A stretch of 64,000 bases of DNA from Pseudomonas hormoni (GCF_018502625.1 NZ_CP075566.1:5273001-5337000); one strand, 5' to 3'. Positions 45,152 through 55,213 are shown, counted from the stretch's first letter. Translations and numbers: made by a program. Notes: generated by a model not told the origin, from the letters alone.

Positions 45152-45744
45152 TCAACTTCACGCAACTCGTACTGGCCAGCCACAACGCCGGCAAACTCAA
45201 GGAACTCCAGGCCATGCTCGGCGGCTCGGTGCAACTGCGCTCGATCGGCGAGTTCAGCAGCGTCGAGCCTGAAGAAACCGGCCTGTCGTTCGTCGAGAAC
45301 GCCATCCTCAAGGCCCGCAATGCCGCGCGCATTTCCGGTCTGCCGGCACTGGCCGACGACTCGGGGCTGGCAGTGGATTTCCTCGGTGGTGCGCCGGGGA
45401 TCTACTCGGCCCGTTATGCCGATGGCCAGGGCGATGCGGCGAACAACGCCAAACTGCTCGACGCCTTGAAAGATGTGCCGGAAGCCGAGCGCGGTGCGCA
45501 GTTCGTCTGTGTGCTGGCGCTGGTGCGTCACGCCGACGATCCATTGCCAATCCTCTGCGAAGGTCTGTGGCATGGCCGCATCCTGACCAAGGCCAGTGGT
45601 GAACACGGGTTTGGCTACGACCCGCTGTTCTGGGTGCCGTCGCGCGATTGCTCCAGCGCCGAGCTAAGCCCCAGCGAAAAGAACCTCATCAGCCACCGCG
45701 CCCGTGCAATGGATCTGCTGCGCCAGCGTCTAGGCCTGATATGA
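45148..45744 (+). CDS. rdgB: XTP/dITP pyrophosphatase
   Basis: 198 residues. Removes non-canonical purine nucleotides. [14 protein letters not shown] is the substrate loop, [13 protein letters not shown] and [16 protein letters not shown] carry the metal-binding acidic residues, and GFGYDPLF and SHRARAM finish the family pattern. Overlaps DUF4426 and hemW by 4 bp on each side. Confidence 0.96.
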   Translation: MINFTQLVLASHNAGKLKELQAMLGGSVQLRSIGEFSSVEPEETGLSFVENAILKARNAARISGLPALADDSGLAVDFLGGAPGIYSARYADGQGDAANNAKLLDALKDVPEAERGAQFVCVLALVRHADDPLPILCEGLWHGRILTKASGEHGFGYDPLFWVPSRDCSSAELSPSEKNLISHRARAMDLLRQRLGLI

Positions 45745-46946
45745 CCCATGAATCATCCGCGTCACCGCTGATCTACGGCGGTGCCGCACAATCGCCTCGG
45801 GCCGCGCTGCCAACGCTGCCGCCCCTGGCGCTGTACATCCACATCCCGTGGTGTGTGCGCAAATGCCCTTATTGCGACTTCAACTCCCACACTGCCAGCC
45901 CGGTGCTGCCGGAGCAGGAGTACGTCGACGCCTTGCTGGCCGATCTCGATCAGGACCTGCACGCGGTCTACGGTCGCGAGTTGAGCTCGATCTTCTTTGG
46001 TGGCGGCACGCCGAGCCTGTTCAGCGCCGAAGCCTTGGGCCGCTTGCTAAAGGGCGTCGAGCAGCGCATTCCGTTTGCCAGTGACATCGAAATCACCCTG
46101 GAGGCCAATCCGGGGACGTTCGAGCAAGAGAAGTTCGTCGCCTACCGCGCATTGGGCATCAATCGGCTGTCGATCGGCATCCAGAGCTTTCAGGAAGAGA
46201 AACTCAAGGCGCTGGGGCGGATTCACAACGGTGACGAAGCGGTACGTGCCGCCGGCATGGCCCGTGAGGCCGGGTTCGATAACTTCAACATGGACCTGAT
46301 GCACGGCTTGCCCGATCAGTCGCTTGACGATGCCCTGAGCGATTTGCGCCAGGCCATCGCCCTCAAACCGACCCACTTATCCTGGTATCAACTGACGCTG
46401 GAGCCGAACACGGTGTTCTGGAACCAGCCGCCGACGCTGCCGGAAGACGACATGCTGTGGGACATTCAGGAGGCTGGTCAGGCGCTGTTGGCCGAGCACG
46501 GTTACGCGCAATACGAAGTCTCTGCCTATGCCCAACCCGGTCGCCCGGCGCGGCACAACCTCAACTACTGGAGTTTTGGCGACTTCATCGGCATCGGCGC
46601 CGGCGCTCACGGCAAGCTCAGTCACCCGGACGGCCGCATCGTGCGCACCTGGAAGACGCGCCTGCCGAAGGACTACCTGAACCCTGCGAAAAGCTTCAAG
46701 GCTGGCGAGAAGGCACTGACCAATGATGAACTGCCGTTCGAGTTCCTGATGAACGCCTTGCGCCTGACCGAGGGCGTGGAATCGCGGCTGTACCCGGAGC
46801 GTACCGGGCTGAGTCTGGAAAGCCTTGCCGAACGCCGCCTCGAGGCCGAACAAAGCGGCCTGTTGCAGGTCGAACCGTCACGCCTGGCGGCCACCGAGCG
46901 CGGGCAACTGTTCCTCAACGACTTGCTGCAAAAATTTCTGAGCTGA
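45741..46946 (+). CDS. hemW: Radical SAM heme chaperone HemW
   Basis: 401 residues. The iron-sulfur cluster motif is in [17 protein letters not shown] (CxxxCxxC). [10 protein letters not shown] and [10 protein letters not shown] are further radical SAM motifs. HemW carries heme for insertion into respiratory enzymes and was once misnamed as a coproporphyrinogen oxidase (HemN-like). The ATG at 45741 overlaps the rdgB stop; the longer open frame upstream lies within rdgB. Confidence 0.94.
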   Translation: MTHESSASPLIYGGAAQSPRAALPTLPPLALYIHIPWCVRKCPYCDFNSHTASPVLPEQEYVDALLADLDQDLHAVYGRELSSIFFGGGTPSLFSAEALGRLLKGVEQRIPFASDIEITLEANPGTFEQEKFVAYRALGINRLSIGIQSFQEEKLKALGRIHNGDEAVRAAGMAREAGFDNFNMDLMHGLPDQSLDDALSDLRQAIALKPTHLSWYQLTLEPNTVFWNQPPTLPEDDMLWDIQEAGQALLAEHGYAQYEVSAYAQPGRPARHNLNYWSFGDFIGIGAGAHGKLSHPDGRIVRTWKTRLPKDYLNPAKSFKAGEKALTNDELPFEFLMNALRLTEGVESRLYPERTGLSLESLAERRLEAEQSGLLQVEPSRLAATERGQLFLNDLLQKFLS

Positions 46947-46968
46947 TTTCAGCCTTAAGGGAAAACGA

Positions 46969-47292
46969 ATGGATTTGATACTCGACCTGCTCGCCACCGT
47001 CTCCCGCTGGAGCCGCAGCAACCTGTCGGAAATCTCGCTGGCGCTGGTGGGCTGTTTGCTGGTGCTGTTCGGCGCGGACATCAAAGGCTGGGTCGACCAA
47101 CGCCTGGGCAGCATCGCCGGCGCCTTGCGCGTCCCGCTGATGGCCCTGCTGTGCATGGTCGGCAGCGGCCTCGCGCTGATCTACGCCACGCCGTGGATCA
47201 TCAAAGGCCTGAGCCAGTTCAACAACTACAGCCTGGCGCCGGTGTTGTTGGTGGTGTTGGTGCTCATCGGCGTCGTCGCCGACCGCCGCTGA
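46969..47292 (+). CDS. DUF3392 family small membrane protein
   Basis: 107 residues with three hydrophobic segments (LALVGCLLVLFGADIKG, LMALLCMVGSGLALIYATPWI, LAPVLLVVLVLIGVVA). It matches DUF3392 proteins of gammaproteobacteria. The function is unknown. It follows hemW by 22 bp and a REP hairpin marks its end. Confidence 0.88.
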   Translation: MDLILDLLATVSRWSRSNLSEISLALVGCLLVLFGADIKGWVDQRLGSIAGALRVPLMALLCMVGSGLALIYATPWIIKGLSQFNNYSLAPVLLVVLVLIGVVADRR

Positions 47293-47312
47293 CCTTTGGC
47301 TACACCCAAAAC

Positions 47313-47346
47313 AACTGTGGGAGCGAGCAGGCTCGCTCCCACAGTT
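47313..47346. terminator. Single REP hairpin between convergent DUF3392 and trmB
   Basis: CTGTGGGAGCGAG and CTCGCTCCCACAG pair perfectly around a short CAGG loop, a minimal family A palindrome without the usual second arm. It lies between convergent genes, so may serve as a bidirectional transcription stop; no T-run longer than three follows. Confidence 0.7.
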
Positions 47347-47361
47347 TGTATTGCGCAGGGT

Positions 47362-48087
47362 TTAGGGCTGTTTCTCGAACTTCAGGTCCCACACGCCATG
47401 CCCAAGACGTTCGCCACGGCGTTCGAACTTGGTAATCGGGCGTTCAGCCGGGCGCGGAACGCACTTGCCGTCTTCAGCCAGGTTGCGATAACCCGGCGCA
47501 ACGTTCATCACTTCCAGCATGTACTCGGCGTACGGTTCCCAGTCGGTGGCCATGTGCAGAATACCGCCGACCTTCAACTTGCTGCGCACCAGTTCAGCGA
47601 ACGACGCCTGAACGATACGGCGCTTGTGGTGACGGCTCTTGTGCCACGGGTCCGGGAAAAACAGCATCAGGCGATCGAGGCTGTTGTCGGCGATGCAACG
47701 GTTGAGCACTTCGATCGCGTCGCAATCGTAGACGCGCAGGTTGGTCAGGCCCTGAGTCAGTACGCCATTGAGCAGCGCGCCGACACCCGGCCGGTGCACT
47801 TCCACGCCAATGAAATCCTGTTCCGGCGAGGCCGCGGCCATTTCCAGCAGCGAATGGCCCATGCCGAAACCGATTTCCAGCGAGCGCGGCGCCGAGCGAC
47901 CGAACACCTGGTCGTAATCCACCGGCGCGTCAGCCAATGGCAGCACAAACAGCGGCGTGCCTTGATCCAGGCCTTTTTGCTGGCCTTCGGTCATGCGCCC
48001 GGCGCGCATCACGAAACTCTTGATGCGGCGATGTTGGCGCTCGTCGCCTTCTTCCGTCTGGATTGGCGTGTCGTTTGATTCAGTCAT
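47362..48087 (-). CDS. trmB: tRNA (guanine46-N7)-methyltransferase
   Basis: 241 residues. SAM site [14 protein letters not shown] and the catalytic segment [16 protein letters not shown] are diagnostic. It makes m7G46 in tRNA variable loops. ATG 48087 is chosen over a preceding TTG. It follows thiG by 9 bp. Some old Pseudomonas annotations call this gene micA (mismatch repair), which I consider incorrect. Confidence 0.95.
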   Translation of the reverse strand: MTESNDTPIQTEEGDERQHRRIKSFVMRAGRMTEGQQKGLDQGTPLFVLPLADAPVDYDQVFGRSAPRSLEIGFGMGHSLLEMAAASPEQDFIGVEVHRPGVGALLNGVLTQGLTNLRVYDCDAIEVLNRCIADNSLDRLMLFFPDPWHKSRHHKRRIVQASFAELVRSKLKVGGILHMATDWEPYAEYMLEVMNVAPGYRNLAEDGKCVPRPAERPITKFERRGERLGHGVWDLKFEKQP

Positions 48088-48096
48088 CAATGGCTC

Positions 48097-48891
48097 TTAC
48101 TTGATCAGACCATCCAGCGGCGAGGAGGCGCTGGCATAGAGTTTTTTCGGCATGCGGCCGGCGAGGTAGGCCAGGCGGCCCGCGACGATGGCGTGTTTCA
48201 TGGCTTCGGCCATCATGATCGGTTGCTGGGCATGGGCGATGGCCGAGTTCATCAGCACCGCTTCACAACCCAGTTCCATGGCGATGGTGGCGTCGGAAGC
48301 CGTACCGACACCGGCATCCACCAACACCGGAATCTTGGCTTCTTCGAGGATGATCTGCAGGTTGTACGGGTTGCAGATCCCCAGGCCCGTGCCGATCAGA
48401 CCGGCCAGCGGCATGACCGCGATGCAGCCGATTTCCGCCAGTTGACGGGCAATGATCGGGTCATCGCTGGTGTAGACCATCACGTCGAAGCCTTCCTTGA
48501 CCAGCACTTCGGCGGCCTTGAGGGTTTCGATGACGTTGGGGAACAGGGTTTTCTGGTCCGCCAGCACTTCCAGCTTCACCAGGTTGTGGCCGCCGAGCAG
48601 CTCACGGGCCAGGCGGCAGGTGCGCACAGCCTCGGTAGCGTCGAAGCAGCCGGCGGTGTTCGGCAGGAAGGTATAGCGATCCGGCGACAGGACTTCGAGC
48701 AGGTTCGGTTCGCCCGGGGTCTGGCCGAGGTTGGTCCGGCGCACGGCGAAGGTGACGATCTCGGCACCCGAGGCCTCGATGGCCAGGCGGGTTTCTTCCA
48801 TGTCGCGGTACTTGCCGGTGCCTACCAGCAAACGCGACTGGTAAGTACGACCGGCCAGGACGAAAGGCTTGTCGCTACGAACGATGCTCAT
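48097..48891 (-). CDS. thiG: Thiazole synthase
   Basis: 264 residues. The Schiff-base Lys is in [17 protein letters not shown], and later [27 protein letters not shown] forms the phosphate site. It builds the thiazole phosphate of thiamine from DXP, dehydroglycine and ThiS thiocarboxylate. It lies 60 bp after thiS. Confidence 0.96.
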   Translation of the reverse strand: MSIVRSDKPFVLAGRTYQSRLLVGTGKYRDMEETRLAIEASGAEIVTFAVRRTNLGQTPGEPNLLEVLSPDRYTFLPNTAGCFDATEAVRTCRLARELLGGHNLVKLEVLADQKTLFPNVIETLKAAEVLVKEGFDVMVYTSDDPIIARQLAEIGCIAVMPLAGLIGTGLGICNPYNLQIILEEAKIPVLVDAGVGTASDATIAMELGCEAVLMNSAIAHAQQPIMMAEAMKHAIVAGRLAYLAGRMPKKLYASASSPLDGLIK

Positions 48892-48951
48892 GGGAAATCC
48901 TCTGTAGGGGTGAGGTTCTTGCAGAATTCTGTGCCCTTGCGGGCCGGGCGG

Positions 48952-49152
48952 CTAGCCGCCGCCGATGGCGTGCACGACTTCGACGTTGTCGCCGTCGTTC
49001 AGCGTGGTGTCGGCATGCTGGCTGCGCGGGACGATATCCAGATTGAGTTCAACCGCCACCCGGCGTCCGGTCAGATCCAGACGGGTCAGCAGGGCCGCAA
49101 CGGTTTCACCGTCGGGCAGTTCAAGGGATTCGCCGTTCAACTGAATGCGCAT
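48952..49152 (-). CDS. thiS: Sulfur carrier protein ThiS
   Basis: 66 residues, ubiquitin-like fold, starting [20 protein letters not shown] and ending VVHAIGGG. The C-terminal Gly-Gly is adenylated and thiocarboxylated for thiazole synthesis. The frame is open upstream, but the family start is at ATG 49152. No TPP riboswitch is apparent before it. Confidence 0.95.
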   Translation of the reverse strand: MRIQLNGESLELPDGETVAALLTRLDLTGRRVAVELNLDIVPRSQHADTTLNDGDNVEVVHAIGGG

Positions 49153-49235
49153 GCAAGAAGCCGCCATCATTTTTAGGGGCAGGCATTCTAGCCCGATCAG
49201 TCTTGGCGACCCAAGCCATTCGTCTTGAAACACGA

Positions 49236-49335
49236 TCCTTGTAGGAGCGAGGCTTGCCCGCGAAGGCGTAGTGTCAGTTGATGAGATGCCGCCTGACACA
49301 ACGCCTTCGCGGGCAAGCCTCGCTCCTACAAGGTC
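49236..49335. repeat. REP pair, family C, between thiS and the DUF423 gene
   Basis: Arms TGTAGGAGCGAGGCTTGCCC (49240 on) and its complement to 49333, with an inner complement (GGCGTAGTGTCAG vs CTGACACAACGCC) that extends the hairpin. Its right end reaches the stop of the DUF423 gene. Confidence 0.93.
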
Positions 49336-49705
49336 ATGTCAGTCGCCAGGCGGCGAGACCGAGGCAGAACCAGCCAACCAGGAATGCCAGGCCGCCGAAG
49401 GGTGTGATGATCCCGAGCTTGCTGACGCCGGTCAGGGTCAACACGTACAGACTGCCGGAAAACAGCACGATGCCGATGGCAAACGAGGCGCCGGCCCAAG
49501 TGATCAGCCGACCCGGAATCTGTGTGGCCAGCAGCGCCAGACCCAGCAATGCCAAGGTGTGCACCAATTGGTAGGTGACGCCGGTGTGGAAGATCGCCAG
49601 GTATTCAGGCGTCAGACGGTTTTTCAGGCCATGGGCGGCGAACGCGCCAAGGGCAACGCCGGTGAAGCCGAAGAAAGCGGCCAGCATCAGAAAGCCACGC
49701 AGCAT
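49334..49705 (-). CDS. DUF423 family membrane protein
   Basis: 123 residues with four hydrophobic segments. [24 protein letters not shown] and [14 protein letters not shown] are typical of DUF423 (YgdD-like) proteins. The function is unknown. Divergent from mtgA. Confidence 0.92.
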   Translation of the reverse strand: MLRGFLMLAAFFGFTGVALGAFAAHGLKNRLTPEYLAIFHTGVTYQLVHTLALLGLALLATQIPGRLITWAGASFAIGIVLFSGSLYVLTLTGVSKLGIITPFGGLAFLVGWFCLGLAAWRLT

Positions 49706-49734
49706 GAAGAACTCCAGTCAGACTCGATCAACAG

Positions 49735-49746
49735 GGTCTGTATAAT
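49735..49746 (+). promoter_or_regulatory. Promoter -10 of mtgA
   Basis: A consensus TATAAT at 49741-49746, preceded by GTCTG (a TG just upstream, extended-type), 33 bp before the mtgA ATG. The -35 region (around 49718) is poor. The close spacing fits a short mtgA leader. Confidence 0.6.
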
Positions 49747-49779
49747 GGCCCGCTCAACGGGTTCGGCCAAGCCATCTCT

Positions 49780-50502
49780 ATGCTGCGTTTATTTTTGCGA
49801 CGATTCACGAAAGCCCTGCTCTGGTTCGCGGGTGGCAGCGTATTGCTGGTGCTGATTTTTCGCGTGGTACCGCCACCGGGCACGGCGCTGATGGTCGAGC
49901 GCAAGATCGAATCCTGGTTCGACGGCGAGCCGATTGACCTGCAACGCACCTGGAAACCCTGGGATGAAATTTCTGACGACCTTAAAGTCGCAGTGATTGC
50001 CGGCGAAGATCAGAAATTCCCGGAGCATTGGGGTTTTGACCTGGGCGCGATCCGGGCCGCACTGGCCCACAACGAGCTGGGCGGCTCGGTGCGCGGCGCC
50101 AGTACATTGAGCCAGCAAGTCTCGAAAAACCTGTTTCTGTGGTCTGGGCGCAGCTGGTTGCGCAAAGGGCTGGAAGCCTGGTTTACCGGGTTGATCGAGG
50201 TGCTCTGGCCCAAGCAGCGGATTCTTGAGGTTTACTTGAACAGCGTCGAGTGGGATGACGGCGTGTTTGGAGCGGAAGCGGCGGCCAGGCATCACTTTGG
50301 GGTTGGCGCTCGTTCTTTGTCGCGCCAGCAAGCGAGTTTGCTCGCTGCCGTTCTACCCAATCCACGAGTGTGGAGTGCAAGTCATCCGACCAACTATGTC
50401 GCTCGGCGGGCAGGCTGGATTCGGCAGCAGATGAGCCAGTTGGGGGGCGACAGCTATCTGGTTGGCCTCAACGATTCACGCCGGGCACCTTGGGCTCAAT
50501 GA
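49780..50502 (+). CDS. mtgA: Monofunctional biosynthetic peptidoglycan transglycosylase
   Basis: 240 residues. One N-terminal membrane segment (ALLWFAGGSVLLVLIFRVV), then the GT51 domain: AVIAGEDQKFPEHWGFD with the catalytic Glu, RGASTLSQQVSKNLFLW, and RILEVYLNSVEWDDGVFGAEAAARHHFG. It polymerises glycan strands from lipid II without a transpeptidase domain. Confidence 0.95.
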   Translation: MLRLFLRRFTKALLWFAGGSVLLVLIFRVVPPPGTALMVERKIESWFDGEPIDLQRTWKPWDEISDDLKVAVIAGEDQKFPEHWGFDLGAIRAALAHNELGGSVRGASTLSQQVSKNLFLWSGRSWLRKGLEAWFTGLIEVLWPKQRILEVYLNSVEWDDGVFGAEAAARHHFGVGARSLSRQQASLLAAVLPNPRVWSASHPTNYVARRAGWIRQQMSQLGGDSYLVGLNDSRRAPWAQ

Positions 50503-50512
50503 CTCAACACCG

Positions 50513-50614
50513 CCCCCTGTAGGAGCGAGGCTTGCCCGCGAAGGCGATGTATCAGCCACCATCTTCATCGGCTGACACACCGCCTTCGCGGGCAAGCCTC
50601 GCTCCTACAGGGGG
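50513..50614. repeat. REP pair, family C, after mtgA
   Basis: Arms TGTAGGAGCGAGGCTTGCCC (50517 on) and the complement to about 50612; the arms extend further by GCGAAGGCG / CGCCTTCGC pairing. It lies before the shared terminator with rpoH. Confidence 0.93.
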
Positions 50615-50643
50615 TCGATGTGATGCGGGAATAGTTCGCACAA

Positions 50644-50682
50644 ACAAAAACGCCCCGATCAATGATCGGGGCGTTTTTTATT
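50644..50682. terminator. Bidirectional terminator between mtgA and rpoH
   Basis: ACGCCCCGATCA and TGATCGGGGCGT form a stem with almost no loop beyond A-T at the centre, flanked by AAAAA on the left and TTTTTT on the right. Serves convergent mtgA and rpoH. Confidence 0.92.
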
Positions 50683-50695
50683 GCCTTCGTGCAGG

Positions 50696-51550
50696 TTAAG
50701 CGGCGATCGACAACTTGAGCTTGTTCATCGCGCTCTTTTCAAGCTGACGAATACGCTCGGCCGACACGTTGTACTTCTGCGCCAGGTCGTGCAGCGTGGC
50801 TTTCTCTTCAGCCAACCAGCGCTGATAGAGGATGTCGCGGCTGCGGTCGTCCAGCACTTCCAGCGCTTCGTGCAGGTTGTGATTGGAGTTGTCGCTCCAG
50901 TCGGCATCTTCCAGTTGACGGGCCGGGTCATACCGGTGGTCTTCCAGATAGTTGGCCGGCGACTGGAAAGCACTGTCATCGTCCGCTTCTGCGGCCGGGT
51001 CGAAAGCCATGTCATGGCCGGTCAGGCGACTTTCCATTTCGCGCACTTCCCGCGGCTCTACGCCGAGGCTTTCCGCCACACGGTGGACTTCCTCGTTATT
51101 CAGCCACGCCAGACGCTTCTTCTGGCTGCGCAGGTTGAAGAACAGCTTGCGCTGGGCCTTGGTGGTCGCGACTTTCACGATGCGCCAGTTGCGCAGGATG
51201 AACTCGTGGATTTCCGCCTTGATCCAGTGCACGGCGAACGAAACCAGACGCACACCCATTTCCGGGTTGAAGCGCTTCACGGCCTTCATCAGGCCGACGT
51301 TGCCTTCCTGGATCAGGTCAGCCTGAGCCAGACCGTAGCCGGAATAGCTACGGGCGATATGTACGACAAAACGCAGGTGGGCGAGCACCATCTGCCGAGC
51401 CGCCCCCAAATCCTGCTCATAATAGAGACTCTCGGCCAGTTCACGCTCCTGCTCCGGCGTCAGCAAAGGAATGCTGTTCACGGTGTGCACATAGGCCTCC
51501 AGGTTCGCACCCGGGACCAGAGCATATGCAGGTTGCAAAGAATTGGTCAT
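50696..51550 (-). CDS. rpoH: RNA polymerase heat-shock sigma factor RpoH
   Basis: 284 residues, sigma-32. Region 2 reads [34 protein letters not shown]; the RpoH box is [13 protein letters not shown]; region 4 ends in [18 protein letters not shown]. It directs heat-shock genes. ATG at 51550 has GGAGG upstream; the longer open frame is the 5' region. Next to ftsX-ftsE-ftsY, as in E. coli. Confidence 0.96.
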   Translation of the reverse strand: MTNSLQPAYALVPGANLEAYVHTVNSIPLLTPEQERELAESLYYEQDLGAARQMVLAHLRFVVHIARSYSGYGLAQADLIQEGNVGLMKAVKRFNPEMGVRLVSFAVHWIKAEIHEFILRNWRIVKVATTKAQRKLFFNLRSQKKRLAWLNNEEVHRVAESLGVEPREVREMESRLTGHDMAFDPAAEADDDSAFQSPANYLEDHRYDPARQLEDADWSDNSNHNLHEALEVLDDRSRDILYQRWLAEEKATLHDLAQKYNVSAERIRQLEKSAMNKLKLSIAA

Positions 51551-51598
51551 ACGAAAAAACCTCCCACTTACAAACTCGTGCAGTTCAGCACTGCGAAA

Positions 51599-51625
51599 AT
51601 TGACCGGAAACCGAAAGACAAGTTC
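51599..51625 (-). promoter_or_regulatory. AlgU (sigma-22)-type promoter of rpoH
   Basis: On the minus strand GAACTT (51625-51620) is followed after 16 bp by TCAAT (51603-51599). The -35 matches the AlgU/RpoE -35 GAACTT exactly; the -10 fits TCtgA less well. It would start rpoH mRNA about 40 nt before the ATG. AlgU control of rpoH is established in P. aeruginosa. A sigma-70-like TTGACC also lies upstream at 51644-51639. Confidence 0.6.
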
Positions 51626-51662
51626 CCAAAAACGCTGAAAGGTCAATACGAGCAAAATGATA

Positions 51663-52684
51663 CTACTTAGGCGCAAGCTCCCTCAGGTGGCGTGCGACTG
51701 CAATCCATGCACCGATATACCCCAACAGCACCGCGCCAAGCAAGAGAGACAGACCGTCGGCAGCCGGCACTCCGGCCAGCGCAAAATCACTGCCGTACAA
51801 ACCGGCCAGCCCCACTACCGCGTCGTTCAGCCAGTTCAGGCCGAACGCCAATACGCCCCAGGAAAGTATCCCCGCACCGAAGCCATACAGCGCGCCCATA
51901 TACAGAAAGGGCCTGCGCACATAGCTGTCAGTGCCGCCCACGAGTTTAATCACTTCTATCTCTGTGCGGCGGTTTTCAATATGAAGACGAATGGTATTGC
52001 CTATCACCAAAAGTAATGCAGAAACCAGAAGCACGGTCAGACCGAAGACAAACCGGTCGCCCAGCTTGAGGATGGCGGCCAGACGCTCGACCCAGACTAG
52101 ATCAAGTTGTGCCTGTTGTACCTTCGGCAGCTCGGAAAGTTTTTGTCGTAATGCTTCAAGTGCGGGCTTGTCGACTTCATTCGGCGTCACCAACACCACG
52201 CCTGGCAGCGGGTTTTCCGGCAACTCCTTCAGCGCCTCACCCAAACCGGACTGCTGCTGAAACTCTTCCAGCGCCTGATCGCGGCCGACATATTCAGCAT
52301 CGGCGACGCCCGGAATGCCTTTGATCTGGTCACGCAGCGACTCGCCTTCAGCCGGACTGGCCTCGAGTTGCAGGTACAGGGAGATCTGCGCCGCACGCTG
52401 CCAGGAACCGCCGAGACGCTCGACGTTACTTAGCAAAAGTGACAGGCCCATCGGCAAACTCAGGGCCACCGCCATCACCATGCAGGTGAAGAAACTGCCG
52501 ATGGGATGCTTGCCCAGACGACGCAAACTGTCCAGCAGGCTGGCGCGATGGCTTTCGACCCAGGCACAAAACAGCGTGGCGAAGTCCGGACCGTCGTCAT
52601 CGTCGCGTTTTTCTTCTGCGGTTGCGGATCGGCGGCTTTCGGTGCCACGCGCTCGGAAACCTTGGGGCTGCGTGTCGCACTCAT
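51663..52684 (-). CDS. ftsX: Cell-division protein FtsX, with an apparent one-base frameshift
   Basis: FtsX is the membrane partner of FtsE. The start at 52684 overlaps the ftsE stop (ATGA) and gives [20 protein letters not shown], a normal Pseudomonas FtsX start. However, the body ([80 protein letters not shown] and the last two membrane segments) is in the -1 frame. The frames change at a run of five A on the coding strand (52608-52612); one more A would join them as KKKRDDD and give 340 residues. The span is 1022 nt, one short of a multiple of 3. A homopolymer sequencing or assembly error is most likely; real mutation or slippage cannot be excluded. Confidence 0.85.
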
Positions 52685-53352
52685 TCGCCTGCCTCCCCGT
52701 CGCCGATCAGTCGGCCGCGTTGCAGGGTCAGCATGCGATGACGCATGCGCGCGATCAGCGCCAGGTCGTGACTGGCGATCAGCACGCTGGTGCCCAAGCG
52801 GTTGATGTCCTCGAACACGCCCATGATCTCGGCCGCCAGACGCGGGTCGAGGTTACCGGTCGGCTCATCCGCCAGCAGCAATGCCGGGCGGTGAACGATG
52901 GCGCGGGCGATGCCGACGCGCTGTTGCTGGCCGGTGGACAGGTCGCCGGGGTACAGATCAGTTTTATCCGACAGCGCCACGCGTTCCAATGCCGAATCCA
53001 CACGCTTGGCGATTTCGGCCTTGGACAAACCAAGAATCTGCAACGGCAGCGCGACGTTGTTGAACACGGTGCGGTCGAACAGCAACTGATGATTCTGGAA
53101 CACCACGCCAATCTGCCGACGCAGATAAGGGATCTGCGCATTGCTGATGGTGCCGAGGTCCTGGCCAGCCAGCAGCAATTTTCCGGTGGTCGGACGCTCC
53201 ATTGCCAGCAGCAGCCGCAATAAAGTGCTTTTACCGGCGCCGGAGTGGCCGGTCACAAACAAGAACTCGCCCCGACGGACTCTAAAGCTCAGCTCATGCA
53301 AGCCGACGTGACCGTTCGGGTAGCGTTTACCGACCTGTTCGAAACGAATCAT
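52681..53352 (-). CDS. ftsE: Cell-division ATP-binding protein FtsE
   Basis: 223 residues, ABC ATPase. Walker A GHSGAGKSTLLRLLL, signature LSTGQQQRVGIARA, Walker B LLLADEPTGNLD. With FtsX it controls septal peptidoglycan hydrolases. It overlaps ftsY by 4 bp and ftsX by 4 bp. Confidence 0.96.
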   Translation of the reverse strand: MIRFEQVGKRYPNGHVGLHELSFRVRRGEFLFVTGHSGAGKSTLLRLLLAMERPTTGKLLLAGQDLGTISNAQIPYLRRQIGVVFQNHQLLFDRTVFNNVALPLQILGLSKAEIAKRVDSALERVALSDKTDLYPGDLSTGQQQRVGIARAIVHRPALLLADEPTGNLDPRLAAEIMGVFEDINRLGTSVLIASHDLALIARMRHRMLTLQRGRLIGDGEAGE

Positions 53353-54869
53353 GAACGCTCCCGCTCGGCAAACAGTGCCTGGACAAAGGGTTCTGCTTCA
53401 AAAGTACGCAAGTCATCGATGCCTTCACCGACGCCGATGTAGCGAATCGGCAGGCCAAACTGCTTGGCCAGGGCGAAAATCACCCCGCCCTTGGCGGTGC
53501 CATCGAGCTTGGTCAGCGCCAGGCCCGTCAGTTCAACGGTCTGGTTGAATTGCTTGGCCTGGTTGATCGCGTTCTGACCGGTGCCGGCATCGAGCACCAG
53601 CAGCACTTCGTGCGGTGCATCGGCGTCGAGCTTGCTGATCACCCGGCGAACCTTCTTCAACTCTTCCATCAGGTTGTCTTTGGTGTGCAGACGACCGGCA
53701 GTGTCGGCGATCAACACGTCGATGCCGCGGGCCTTGGCGGCCTGCACCGCATCAAAGATCACCGAAGCCGAGTCGGCGCCAGTGTGCTGGGCGATCACCG
53801 GAATCTTGTTGCGCTCGCCCCAGACCTGCAATTGCTCGACCGCCGCGGCACGGAAGGTATCGCCCGCCGCGAGCATGACTTTTTTGCCTTCGAGTTGCAG
53901 TTTCTTCGCCAGTTTGCCGATGGTGGTGGTCTTGCCGGCGCCGTTGACGCCGACGACCAGAATCACGAACGGCTTGTTCTGCGAGGTGATTTTCAGTGGC
54001 TGCTCGACCGGTTTGAGCATCGCCGCTAGTTCACCTTGCAGGGATTTGTACAGCGCATCGGCGTCGGCCAGCTCTTTACGCGCAACCTTTTGGGTCAGGC
54101 GCTGGATGATCACCGAAGTCGCTTCGACGCCAACGTCGGCCGTCAGCAAACGGGTTTCGATGTCTTCAAGCAGCTCGTCATCAATGATCTTCTTGCCGAG
54201 GAACAGGCTGGCCATGCCTTCGCCGATGCTGGCGCTGGTCTTGGACAGGCCTTGCTTGAGGCGGGCGAAGAAACCGGCCTTGGTTTCTTCGGTACGCGCA
54301 GGCTCGGCGGGTGTTTCGACCGGCACGACGGGCGCGGCGGCAACGGGAGCGACGACCGGCGCAGGCTCTGGCGCTTGAACAACAGAAGCGGCCGGAGCGA
54401 CGAATGCAGGAATCACAGGCTCTGGAACAACCGGCGCAGGCTCGGCCACAACAACCGGTTCAACAATCGGCTCAACAACCGGTTCCGCCACCGATGCCTG
54501 AATCGGCTCAGGCGCGAACGCAGTCGGCGCTGGAATCGGCGGCGTAATGTGCGGCGCCAATTCGTCTTCGACCAAAGCCACCGGCTCTTCCGCCACCGGC
54601 AATGTCAGCCACGGCTCGGCGGCTGGTGTCAGCGGCTGTTCGGCCACGACTTCGGTTTGCGCCTCAACCACCGGTTGCAGCACCGGCTCGGTGATCGGCA
54701 GGACAACCGGCGCCGGCGATTCATCTATTACCGGTGCAGGGGGTAGCTCAGGAATGGGCTGTGGCTGTTCGACGACGGTTTCCTGCGGCTTTTTGCGCAG
54801 CCATCCGAACAGGCTTTTCTTCTCGCCAGCCGCAGCTGGGGCTTTCTTGTCGTCGTTGGAACCAAACAT
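53349..54869 (-). CDS. ftsY: Signal recognition particle receptor FtsY
   Basis: 506 residues. The C-terminal NG domain is complete: N domain (LSKTSASIGEGMASLFLGKK), G1 GVNGAGKTTTIGKLA, G3 DTAGRLHTKDN, G4 TKLDGTAKGG. It receives ribosome-SRP complexes for membrane targeting. The N-terminal 200 residues are an acidic, Pro/Val/Glu-rich region with VVEP- and PVEP-like repeats, likely disordered, longer than in many relatives. First gene of ftsYEX. Confidence 0.95.
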   Translation of the reverse strand: MFGSNDDKKAPAAAGEKKSLFGWLRKKPQETVVEQPQPIPELPPAPVIDESPAPVVLPITEPVLQPVVEAQTEVVAEQPLTPAAEPWLTLPVAEEPVALVEDELAPHITPPIPAPTAFAPEPIQASVAEPVVEPIVEPVVVAEPAPVVPEPVIPAFVAPAASVVQAPEPAPVVAPVAAAPVVPVETPAEPARTEETKAGFFARLKQGLSKTSASIGEGMASLFLGKKIIDDELLEDIETRLLTADVGVEATSVIIQRLTQKVARKELADADALYKSLQGELAAMLKPVEQPLKITSQNKPFVILVVGVNGAGKTTTIGKLAKKLQLEGKKVMLAAGDTFRAAAVEQLQVWGERNKIPVIAQHTGADSASVIFDAVQAAKARGIDVLIADTAGRLHTKDNLMEELKKVRRVISKLDADAPHEVLLVLDAGTGQNAINQAKQFNQTVELTGLALTKLDGTAKGGVIFALAKQFGLPIRYIGVGEGIDDLRTFEAEPFVQALFAERERS

Positions 54870-55213
54870 GGAGGACGGCTATCTCACGGTAGCGACGCGC
54901 CTAAGGGCGCCCCGGCAAATAAATATTCGATGCAGAACAGACTGCGATTGACCCAGCTTGTTCACGCGCAACATTTTGTAGAGGTGCAAACAGCACCTCA
55001 AAGGTCGACTAATACGAAGGACTGGAACGGCATCGTCGGCGAAAACGCAGAGTTTAGCTGACAAACTCAAAGCTTCCGACGCAAACCCAAACAACCTGCT
55101 GACCGATCAAAGGCCTGATAGGCGTGGCCGCCAGTAAAACGGATCAGTATCCTAGCACCCTCTCGCCCGCCGACGCTAAGACCAAGCGGGCAGCTCAACA
55201 GGTTTAAAAACGA
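54870..55213. other. 344-bp divergent region between ftsY and the M16 protease genes
   Basis: No gene seen. A perfect hairpin, GAGGTGC-AAACA-GCACCTC, lies at 54981-54999 without a T-run, and could be a small operator or a leader structure. Promoters for both directions should lie here; I find only weak -35/-10 candidates (for example TTGACC at 54948). Confidence 0.6.

Noticed and set aside
49153..49240. TPP riboswitch before thiS
   Set aside because: The upstream stretch is too short and lacks the conserved CUGAGA and ACCUGA elements.
66..50614. Recurring palindromes as a CRISPR array
   Set aside because: They are dispersed, paired and inverted, not spaced direct repeats; they are REP elements.
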